DNA of 64,000 bases from Enoplolaimus lenunculus (lineage: Eukaryota; Nematoda; Enoplea; Enoplida; Thoracostomopsidae). Below, in pieces: positions 47,007 to 55,400 of the stretch (its first letter is position 1; the number at the start of each line of letters is the position of its first letter). The stretch spans positions 1 through 64,000 of the forward strand of contig JASANG010003379.1 of NCBI GenBank assembly GCA_030248215.1, in the 5' to 3' direction. A program made the translations under genes and the position numbers. The notes below the pieces were generated by a model. It had not been told where the DNA came from. It worked only from the letters and a program-made list of their open reading frames with translations, and ran no database searches.

Positions 47007-47296
47007 ACAACCCTTGAGCTGGTCCCATCTTTTGCAAGCAAAAGGACCTAGTAAGCTGGACGAAAATTGTGAGTAACATCGTACTAGGAAGGGCAAAAAA
47101 ACCGCCCACCAAGGGAAACACAAACCAAAACCAAAAAAAAAAAACGCACCGAAACCTTAAAGAATCGGAACTGTGAGAAGTTCGTGATTTTGACTTAAGC
47201 CTGTATCCTGTATCGCCTGTATAGTTCTTTCCTCGATGTATGCTTATCGCTCTGATTTAGTAAAACGCGGCCGGTAAATGTTTATTATAAATCCCA

Positions 47297-47440
47297 ACCC
47301 GCAATCCGTATGACACAAAATACCCAAAATTAAGGCCAGCAAATCACAGGTTATGCAATTTAACTGGTACCCGCAACCCGTAGGACACAAAATACCCAAA
47401 ATTAAGGCCAGCAAATCACAGGTTATGCAATTTAACTGGT
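47297..47440 (+). repeat. 72-bp tandem duplication
   Basis: Two units (47297-47368 and 47369-47440) begin ACCCGCAA(T/C)CCGTA and share CCCAAAATTAAGGCCAGC. They differ at only a few positions, so the duplication is recent. Confidence 0.8.
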
Positions 47441-47540
47441 AACCCGAGCCGGAATCCTTAAAGCCGACGTCTGAATCTGATTTAATCCAGCCACTGGCTT
47501 TACCGTACCCAATACTTTTGCCGTTTTCCAGAATCCGTGC

Positions 47541-47680
47541 AATTCTAACCCCGTTAGAATTACACCCCGTTAAACCGTGTACTCTAACCCCGTTAGAGTT
47601 ACACCAAATTTCCGACCAATCTAACCCCGTTAGATTTGGCCCAGCCGTTGTAGAATAACAAATCTAACCCCGTTAGATTT
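47541..47680 (+). ncRNA. Array of four CTAAC-CCC-GTTAG hairpins with compensatory stems
   Basis: The core CTAAC-CCC-GTTAG is constant, while the outer arms differ but always pair: AATT/AATT (47541-47561), ACT/AGT (47581-47599), AAT/ATT (47618-47636) and AAAT/ATTT (47660-47680). Stems are 8-9 bp with a CCC triloop. A hairpin CCAGTATC/GATACTGG follows at 47739-47755. Confidence 0.7.
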
Positions 47681-47953
47681 ATTAGACTACTTTTCCCAGG
47701 TTTCCTTTAATACCCCAAGTTTCCTTTAACACATGACACCAGTATCCGATACTGGGTAAATTCCGCGCCTTGCGCAATACACCTGTAACCGTACGCCTGA
47801 TTTCCTTCACATGTTAAGCCACCGTGACTAAATTTAACTTAATTTGATTCAATCTTACTTACCGCGACCCGTACAAGTTCAACAAAACTAGGTAAAATAA
47901 ACTATTTGACGCGCACCAAAATTAAGACCACAAAATCCGCAACCGTTTCTACC

Positions 47954-48163
47954 AGCCAGGAAGATAATAATGATTCCGGTCCTGGCTACCCATATTGGCA
48001 TCTCGACCTCATTTGCATTTTTGCCGACACCCACAATTGGGTGTCCGCAATGCGGTTGAGGTCGAGAGCCACACATCCGGTTTCACAACAACAACAACAA
48101 TTACGCCGGAGACACTCACAATATTAAAGCACCATATTGGTGCTGACATAGCCTAGCTATGTC
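47954..48163 (+). ncRNA. Four consecutive strong hairpins
   Basis: AGCCAGGA with TCCTGGCT (47954-47987). Then a long two-part stem: TCTCGACCTCA with TGAGGTCGAGA (48001-48067), enclosing TTGC-GACACCC with GGGTGTC-GCAA. Then AGCACCA with TGGTGCT (48128-48144), and GACATAGC with GCTATGTC (48145-48163). The last two abut. They lie downstream of the antisense gene and upstream of the sense gene. A consensus splice donor CAG|GTAAGT follows at 48226. Confidence 0.6.
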
Positions 48164-48879
48164 CTTAACCGCAATTATAGCCATGCCCATTACACAACAT
48201 TATTCAATGGCCTCGCAGGGCCCAGGTAAGTTTACATTGCGGACACAGCCGCCATAGCATAGTTTTACCAATTTCTACGCCTTGTAGCAACGCCTAAGCC
48301 TAACTTAAGTTCTAAGAGAGACTAGGTGGAGCCAGGGACTCCCTTAAGGTGTGGTTTTGATATAGGGTTTTATTTTAGTTTTAGTTTTTAGTTTGAAATA
48401 GGTTTAAGTGTGGCACAGCCACCTACATCCCCCCTTCGGCACAGATGCCGACCCTGGCATCGAACCAATTTTATGGCCCTATTTACTGCCTTTTTTGCCG
48501 TCGCTAAAAAGCGTAAATCCACCATAACAAACTTAACAATAACAAACAAATAACAATTTTTATCATTTTCTTTCCTTTTATTTATTTTTATTTTGTTTTA
48601 AAGTTTTCGCCGAGTAACAATCACAAGACCATCAAACGACCCTCGACAATGTCGCCAATGCGTCCAATAACAACCAAATAACGAAACCGCGTACCAGCGC
48701 ACCCCCAGCACCCGTTTAACATTACCCCCGACGACCATTACCACATTAACAGCCCCATAACAGCTCAAATAGAGTCACTCCACAAGATTCCGTTCCAACG
48801 ACCCGGCGTACTAGTACAACCCCCAGCACCCCGCAGCATTACCGACTAATAACCCCAATAAACGTCTATTACCGATCCA
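48164..48879. other. 3' flank of the antisense gene
   Basis: No ORF. TTTATT repeats at 48577-48592 are AATAAA signals on the minus strand, about 290-300 nt past the antisense stop codon, suitable for ending that message near 48560. Confidence 0.45.
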
Positions 48880-49365
48880 TTAAAAGCGTTTTCGACGCAG
48901 TTCACGAGGGACGTCCGCATAATAGGCGTCCAATTCCTCCTGCGTCACCCACTGATTATCGCGCGCCACTGATCGCGACGCCCGTTGTTGCTGCTGTTGT
49001 CGTTCCACTTGACGACTTTCTCGCATCGCCTGCCGTACGTTCTCCACTTGCTGATTGTAATAACCACGTGCCGGCGCCACTTGCGGTTGTCCCATGTGAC
49101 CGCCAACTCGTTCAGGGTACCGCTCGCCCGACACTTGCCGGACTGGTGGCCGTACCCTTGCCGACCCAGCTGGTGGACTAATAACCACCCTCTGCGTTAC
49201 TGCTCCGGATCCTCGGTACCCAGGCGCTGTCTGTGATCGCACAGCCGATGCACTGTACACCGGATTCGCCTGCCTCGGTCCGATTCTACTTACCACCGAC
49301 CCTGCAGCCGGTCGTACATATCCGCCCGTTGGTCTCTTCGGACTAACGCGCGCCCTCTGGGCCAT
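48880..49365 (-). CDS. Antisense Arg/Gln-rich protein with export-adaptor-like C-terminus
   Basis: 161 codons from a true ATG (context GGCAATGGC), antisense to the LTR transcript. The body (residues 1-130) is rich in Arg, Pro, Gly, Val and Gln with RxxP and RVxP motifs, a polyQ stretch and no Cys, as in disordered RNA-binding proteins. The C-terminus, WVTQEELDAYYADVPREL then basic residues, resembles the TKEELDxxLDAYM motif of the FoP/CHTOP and ALYREF family, which contacts the mRNA-export helicase UAP56. That resemblance is from memory and modest. It diverges from the sense gene, with about 480 bp between start codons, and has its own downstream AATAAA run. It could instead be a nucleic-acid-binding Gag-like protein. 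Confidence 0.6.
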   Translation of the reverse strand: MAQRARVSPKRPTGGYVRPAAGSVVSRIGPRQANPVYSASAVRSQTAPGYRGSGAVTQRVVISPPAGSARVRPPVRQVSGERYPERVGGHMGQPQVAPARGYYNQQVENVRQAMRESRQVERQQQQQRASRSVARDNQWVTQEELDAYYADVPRELRRKRF

Positions 49366-49847
49366 TGCCCTTTTCCTTGCGTCTCTATCAAACCTCCACG
49401 TGTGGGATACCTCCCCATAGGGATTGTGTTATCGCATGTGCCCATGCATATGTTTGTGTACTTCTTATTTTCTTGTGTGTGACCATGACTTAGAAGTTGC
49501 AGCAAGGACAGGAACCGCGACAACAACAGCAGCAAAGCCAGCAACAATCGCTATACAAAACAATACCAGAGGCAACAACAACAACAACACTAACCGCAGC
49601 TGCAGTGACAACTACGGCCACTATGGCAACAACACTCGCAACAACCACAACCTCAGCAACAACAGTCACCGCGACAGCAACGCTCACGGCAATAGAACAA
49701 CAGCATCAACAACCATATCACAACAGCTACAACAGCAACAACCGTCGGAGACGATTACTACAACAGCATCAAACAACCGCGTCAGCCACTGCAACCACTG
49801 ACACGACCAACAACAACATCGCCAAAAACAACAACAACGACAGGGCC
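49366..49847 (+). promoter_or_regulatory. Divergent intergenic region with CAA-rich leader
   Basis: From about 49500 the plus strand is made of CAA/ACA/GCA triplets and is open in the frame of the downstream gene (Gln/Thr-rich, non-ATG start at 49497, in-frame ATG at 49623). It may be an unstructured 5' leader or code an N-terminal low-complexity extension. An acceptor-like TTATTTTCTTG...TTGCAG ends at about 49502. No TATA box is obvious for either gene. Confidence 0.4.
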
Positions 49848-51179
49848 ATGGCAGGTTTCCGCGGGTATAACAACGCTGAAGATGGGGGTGATGACGGCTA
49901 CAGTGAAGAGAGCCAATCCCAGCACCGCCCCGAGGTTTATGGCGACGGCCCCGTCTCCGATTATCCTCTCAGCGTGTATTTTGGCCCCCCGGCCCCTCGC
50001 AACGACTCACGCCCTGTCCTACGGATAACAGCGATACCTGGCACCGCGCAGGTCCTCAGCCTACTCTTCGTGGGGTTGGCTTTTCAAACCCCACTGGGCG
50101 CGGCTTGGTGCATGATCCAGGCACTCGGCGCCGCGTGGCACTTCATACGCCACGACGACAGCGCTGTCGCCAGCTGGATGAAGGCGACGGCGTCAGAATG
50201 CCGACAATACGTTTGTATTGGCATCCTGCCTCCCCGTGACACGTTTCATCGCTTTGGGCGCGAGACGATGTTAGAGCCGCTTGTTTATGCCTTAACATAC
50301 CACAAGTTTGTTGCTCCGGGGATGCGGGAACATCTTCGTGGGTTCTCAGGGCACCAGGTCCTTTATTGTGACCCCTGGGATCCGGCGCTCGGCATTGGCG
50401 AAGACGTCTACGGGGTCCAGAATACCCTGGAGCTCGTCACGACCTACACCAACTTCGCCGGCCGCGCCATTGAGGACCTCGCGCGGCACTTCGATCACGG
50501 GGACCAATATTACCGGCGACACATCATCGTAGGGGACGAATCGGCCTTCCCCTTATGGGCGGAATATTACGGCCACCCGGATGTCGCTGTCATCGCGTTC
50601 CCGGGTGCCGACATTCCGATGCTCTGCCGAATCGCACGGTTGGTAACTACGCCGTTGGTGGTCCGCATCACAATCTGCGGTGGCTACCATTCCCTTTTTC
50701 CATGGACCAGGCGCACTACCGATCCGAGGAGCGAGGGTGGGTACTACTACGAGCAGGTGGGAGCACTCCGTGGTCGACCCTTCGAAGAACTTTTGGCCGA
50801 CTATTCGAACCCCGACACCGTGGCGCGCATGGTACACGCGCACGTCTCTGAGCTTGCGAGGGAGTGCCAATCTAACCCGCGCGTCACCCTGCTCCCGCTG
50901 ATGCCCCTCAGCGAGCTCTCCAACAACGCTCGTGTAGTCGTGGAGGGTTACGCAGCGATGATCGGGTTTTATTCTACTAAAGCCCCGTACCTTTACCACC
51001 GCTACCTGACCCACCACTTCCACAACATCACCGAACATGAGCTCGCTGAGCGCTGTCTGCTCACCGGAGGACCATTGCCTTTACCACCACTGGTCCAGAA
51101 AATGCGAAAGATGCTCGACCGCCCCATTCAGCCGGGACCTCCGCCATCTCCAGTTGACTCCCGCCCCTCTTCCAGCTAA
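49848..51179 (+). CDS. Sense protein of 443 residues with possible degenerate SGNH-hydrolase-like fold
   Basis: The ATG at 49848 has excellent context (GGGCCATGG), and the acidic start MAGFRGYNNAEDGGDDGY suits an N-terminus; 49623 or a spliced start remain possible. A hydrophobic region near residues 75-105 could be buried or membrane-associated. The second half has blocks in SGNH order: RHIIVGDESAF, VAVIAFPGADI, VVRITICGGYH, RVTLLPLMPLSEL and a final HHFHNITEHEL. The usual GDS, GxND and DxxH residues are altered, so catalysis is doubtful. SGNH/esterase domains are known in some retrotransposon proteins (e.g. CR1 ORF1). The C-tail is Pro/Ser-rich. GC-rich codon use contrasts with the AT-rich host receptor gene. 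The coding call is firm; the fold is inference. Confidence 0.7.
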   Translation: MAGFRGYNNAEDGGDDGYSEESQSQHRPEVYGDGPVSDYPLSVYFGPPAPRNDSRPVLRITAIPGTAQVLSLLFVGLAFQTPLGAAWCMIQALGAAWHFIRHDDSAVASWMKATASECRQYVCIGILPPRDTFHRFGRETMLEPLVYALTYHKFVAPGMREHLRGFSGHQVLYCDPWDPALGIGEDVYGVQNTLELVTTYTNFAGRAIEDLARHFDHGDQYYRRHIIVGDESAFPLWAEYYGHPDVAVIAFPGADIPMLCRIARLVTTPLVVRITICGGYHSLFPWTRRTTDPRSEGGYYYEQVGALRGRPFEELLADYSNPDTVARMVHAHVSELARECQSNPRVTLLPLMPLSELSNNARVVVEGYAAMIGFYSTKAPYLYHRYLTHHFHNITEHELAERCLLTGGPLPLPPLVQKMRKMLDRPIQPGPPPSPVDSRPSSS

Positions 51180-51216
51180 TCCGCCGACCTTGCCTGATGG
51201 TCATCCACTCGCCCCG

Positions 51217-51408
51217 ATGCAACTTACACAGAGCGAGCGGGTGGAGGAGCTGCAAAGGCGACGCAGGGAAGAGGCTGGACCGCCAAGGGAGGGTGATCGC
51301 GAGGACTCTGGAAAACCCTTGGCAATATTGGAGGCAATGGGAATCGAGGTTCCGGACAATCCTATCATTCGGGCGCGGATTATGGAACTCGCGGCAGCGT
51401 TGGTATAG
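51217..51408 (+). CDS. Small 63-residue ORF overlapping region after the 443-residue gene
   Basis: It starts 38 nt after the previous stop, in the +1 frame, with ATG in context CCGATGC. The product is charged and helical at the start (SERVEELQRRRREE) and ends in a neat amphipathic segment (NPIIRARIMELAAAL). The frame is open back to 51037, so it could also be reached by frameshifting or splicing as a C-terminal extension. No family is recognised. Confidence 0.4.
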   Translation: MQLTQSERVEELQRRRREEAGPPREGDREDSGKPLAILEAMGIEVPDNPIIRARIMELAAALV

Positions 51409-51537
51409 TGGCGGCACCGCGCAAACAATAACACTGAGGAATCCCAGGAGGCTCAGTCGCTCTCTGCTGTATAGCAGTTGGAGGTACCTATGGGCCGAGG
51501 TACTTCTGGCCTGAGATTACCTCCTTTTTCATTGGTC

Positions 51538-51688
51538 GCACTGACACTGTACGATTACCCACATTCAAACTTCCGGCCCCAGACAATTAGGCTATACCTA
51601 AAGAATTTTTGCGCTCATTATGCGGTATAAAATAATACTGCGCTCCCTCCCTTAGAGTTAGGCTCGAGCCTAGCAACAGTGTCAGTGC
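51538..51688 (+). promoter_or_regulatory. 13-bp inverted repeat enclosing a TATA box and a palindrome
   Basis: GCACTGACACTGT (51538-51550) is the exact inverse of 51676-51688. Between them lie TATAAAAT (51626-51633), preceded by an ATTGG at 51531, and the palindrome TAGGCTCGAGCCTA (51659-51672). This could be an internal promoter or an RNA domain. 51690-52420 shows no ORF; AATAAA is at 51828. Confidence 0.35.
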
Positions 51689-51733
51689 TATGGATTTAAC
51701 GGTTGCAGCGCAGGCACAGGGACGTACCGTTCA

Positions 51734-51790
51734 GGAGATAAGGGTCTACACAAACTGCCAAAATTAAAATTCTAAGAGAAGGAGAGGGTT
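51734..51790 (+). other. Internal copy of the polypurine-tract block
   Basis: AGATAAGGG...CACAAA...CCAAAATTAAAATTC(T)AAGAGAAGGAGAGGG, in a layout shared with the sequence abutting the 3' LTR at 52423. The run AAGAGAAGGAGAGGG is a better polypurine tract than the terminal one. Confidence 0.4.
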
Positions 51791-52422
51791 TTTAGGGAAC
51801 TCGCATGCATGTGCGTCAGGAATTCAGAATAAACACGCTGTAATTCTGCAAGCTGTATTAGCATATAATTGGTCTAGGTAACATTGAATCTTGGTGTGTC
51901 AAAAGCCTGAGCTTGAGCGGATCACGTCCCTGTAACCCAGCTTTAAGCTTTGGTGTACTTACGTATGCGCAATGCTGGCGCTCTACAACAGCTGGGTGCA
52001 GCCTGCGTCTGCCACCACATCTCTTTATTTTCTACCTCGCGTATATATGGGTAAACGCTAAATTACAGTTGACATGACCTTAAAACGCGCTGCTCGGAGT
52101 TAAATCATTCACTTCCTGGCGCTCACGCTGTAAGGGAACAATAGCCCACCGCCACAGCCGGATCATTGGCGACTGTGATGAAGCATGTATTATGCTTGTG
52201 CCTTAAGTTTGCATAACTCCATGGAGCTTATATACCTACATATATACATTTCTCAATGTTGTTGTCGTTGGTGTTTTAGTGTTGACTGCATTGTTATCCA
52301 GGAGGGTGGAAACTTGGCTCAAAAGTAGAAATAGGGAGTTTTTACCGAAATGGAAATGCTTTTGAAGCGCTGTCAAGTTCTGTTTAAAGAGAAACTAGGA
52401 GTGGAGGGCTACTAACCTTCCA

Positions 52423-52467
52423 GAGATAAGGGATAGCACAAAATAGCCAAATTAAAATTCCAAGAGG
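52423..52467 (+). other. Terminal polypurine-tract block before the 3' LTR
   Basis: AGATAAGGG...GCACAAA...CCAAATTAAAATTCCAAGAGG ends exactly at the LTR start. The purine run is short (AAGAGG), preceded by the AT-rich stretch typical of plus-strand priming sites. Confidence 0.45.
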
Positions 52468-55400
52468 TGTCAGGGACACATCCCGTTAGTCGTGACATTC
52501 TTAGAGACCCGAAATGATCATATGACTAAAGGAATTTGACTCGAGGGGTCTGGCGTACTAGGAGCGTTACTGCTATGAACTTCTGTCTATGGTCACTATT
52601 ATTGTCATCATTGGTATTATTGTTATTATTATTATTAATGTTGGTGCCTTACTGAATTATGCTATGCTGTTTACTGAATTATGCTATGCTGTTGTTGTTA
52701 TTACTGCTGCTATTATTATCTTGGTATTGCTCCTTTCGCATAATTGTCTTACGCGGAGTTCGTCGAGCCTACCTAGGGACATTCCAACACCCTTAGTTCT
52801 GGCTGCCGCCCCAATATTCTGTAGTCTAACCACACTTACTAGTTTTACGTGCAATTGAAGGAAATTCTTGAAAAATGGGGTCGAGCAACGTAACTAGCGG
52901 GGAAGGGTGAGTATAGTTTGGGTTTCGGGCCCAGCTCGACGCCTGTTCAATAAGGGTGGCTCCACACGCCGCGGTTACTGTGACTTCACAGACGGAGCCA
53001 GAAGTGAACCCTATTCTCGTGCGCCCTTTCTTTCTTTGTGAGTCTAGATTGTCCCGAGTTGCGTCTCTGTTTCAATAACCTTAGTCTTGTTATCGTTTAT
53101 GTACGTCCGCAAGATTTTACAACCGCGGCAGTATAACGTTCTGAGAAGCATTTTAAACTGAATTGACATTGAAAAAAGGGGGTCGCCCCGTGCTTAGAGA
53201 TTGGAAGGGGGGCGAGCTGCTCACAAACGGCTGATTAGGCTAGTATATCTCGTGGGTTGGCCATCGGCAACCCTGGCCTGGTTTAGGAATGTAGGTTGAT
53301 CTTCTCCCTTCCCCCCCATACGAGACCTGAGTAATCTTTCTCGGTTGCTGCCGCTCGCATAGTTTCGTAGGCTCTAATTAACGCTACGAGCTCAAAATTT
53401 TTTTTCTTTAACCTCATTTGATTGATCAATTAATGGACGTACAGCATCGCTAGAAGATTGTAGGCTGGTTGACTCGAACAATGTCTGAACTTTAAAAAAA
53501 TTAGACGTTTTTAGTCGAGACGTGAAAATGTAGTAGGAAAAGGGGGCACCCCAGTGGGCCTCGGCTCTGGTTGTCGACCGAAGAAGGGGGTCTCGCAGCT
53601 GTTGTTTAGTGGTGAGCACTCTCGGGGTACAACCTTGGGCGCACCCCTAAGCCAAGGGACAAGAAGGCCCCGCCGAGCGGACCCCTATAGATATCAAACC
53701 GCTTCGGCCTGTGTGTTGCATTGACATTGCGCTCTAGCGTGTTTTCGTTTCACTGCTCAGACTTTTAATGACTCTCTTGTGCACATAACTGACAATAGAG
53801 CAGATTTACGAGCCTGCTGAGAGGGATGAGAGGCGTCGGCAACGATTTGAAGTTTTTGTTTTATTTCCAGCGAGAGCGGGGGCTGGTGAAAGTTTCATGA
53901 AGGGAGGATCCCCTTGTTTTATTGTGTATTCCATTGCCCGAACCTAAGGCAGGGGTGCAAACTTAGGAGGGGACCCCCGGGGCTCCCTGGACAACCCCCG
54001 CGCAATAATTCTGCCGATTTCAGTCTGGGAATGTCTGGGACCAAATTTTGACATGACTAATTGTAACCAGTGCCCTTTAATACCGCTCACCGAACTGGGC
54101 AATAAGGATACCTCGACTAGGGATCACGGATAAGTAATTTAGCAGTTATGCCGAATCACAGCCTAAGACTTTGCGTGCGAATTTTTACGGATTCAGAGGC
54201 ACACGAGGCGCCAGAATAGGGATTCTTAGACAACTTGAGAAGGCCTACCAGTTGACAGATCTCGTCGCTCGGGGAAATAAAAACACGCTGACCATGGGTC
54301 TGGGATAACCTTTTCGGGAGTTATGGTCACTCGAACTTTCGAAATGATGTGTGTAAATTTTACGGATCCTAGGGTGAAAAAATGCAAAAACATGAATTTC
54401 GGAATCGGAGGTCGAGATCCATATCATTCGACGCAGCCCATCGAGCTGAGTAATAAAACCACCCTGACTTGGGGTCCCCGACCCCCCGTTCAAAAGTTAT
54501 GGGTTTTCGAACTTTCAGCATTTTACATGTGCAGTTACGGTTTCTAGGGGTGAAAAATGCAAAAATGCGATTTTCGGAATCTGCTGTTGAAACCCATACC
54601 AATCGATAGAGCTCGCCGAGCTGAGTAAGAAAAATACCCTGACTGGGGGTCGGAAGTCATTCGTTCAACAGTTAGAGGTATCCAGAGTTTCCGAAATTTA
54701 GTGTGTAAAATTTACGGAACCGAAGTCGAAAAATGCAAAAATGCAAATTTTGGAATTGAGTATCGAGATTGGTATCAATCGACGCAGCTTTTCACGCTGA
54801 ACAAGAAAAATGCCCTAACTCGGGGTCTGGGACCAATCGTTAAGAAGTTACTAGCACTTGAAGTTTTCGAAATTTTACGTGTAACACGTTACGGATCCCC
54901 GGTCCAAAAATGCAAAATCACGTTTTCCGGAATCTAGGGCTGGGACTGGTCCTATCGGGTTCGGCGCATCGCAATGAGTAATAAAACCACCCTGACCGCT
55001 GTTCGGAAACCGATACTTGAAAAGTTATGGCTAGCCCAAGGCCCGTAATTTTGGCGGACTCTTTGAGTCGATTAAGGGTGTCTAGAGTGTGTGTTCCTTG
55101 AGTTAGGCTGAAGTCGTAGTGTAAGCATTTCGGGAATAGCACAGAAATTTTTCTTAAGGCTGCCTCGACACTTTAACAGGAATTATGAGTGTACGGATTT
55201 GTAACGTTTAAATGTGTACGCCTTGTATCCGTTTGCCTTATCGTTCGTGCTTTCGTGTTCATATTGTCGTTTTGTTGGCCAGGTTGGGTAGGAAACCCTA
55301 GCGGATTTTGAACTTGTGACACTTTAGTATAGCCTACGTACATTAGTTGGTTTAGCAAAAGAAATTTTAGGGTTACACGCACGCGCTAACCGCTAGAGTA

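Larger units (their letters stand above)
41198..47296 (+). other. Structured noncoding interior of the giant element
   Basis: Six kilobases without a convincing gene, although ORFs at 41915-42208, 43328-43525, 44486-44674, 46262-46483 and 46767-46979 are open. Perfect or near-perfect hairpins are frequent: ACGGTCAA/TTGACCGT (about 41730), GGTGGGTA/TACCCACC (about 42572), GCCAGGCC/GGCCTGGC (43695/43737), ATCGGTCC/GGACCGAT (44131-44147), GAGTCGAC/GTCGACTC (45050/45077) and ACGGTTTT/AAAACCGT (45491/45502). A 12-bp long-range stem joins AGGTGCATTTCG (46026-46037) to 46126-46137. Confidence 0.5.

Noticed and set aside
47541-47680. CRISPR-like array
   Set aside because: Repeats are short, differ in their arms and are palindromic; the setting is a eukaryotic retroelement.
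48985-49236. Plus-strand ORF opposite the antisense gene
   Set aside because: Shadow frame; the minus strand has a true ATG start, biased composition and a polyadenylation signal.
49497-49847. Gln/Thr-rich N-terminal extension of the 443-residue protein
   Set aside because: CAA-type repeats are open in all frames and the frame lacks an ATG at its start; treated as leader unless splicing shows otherwise.
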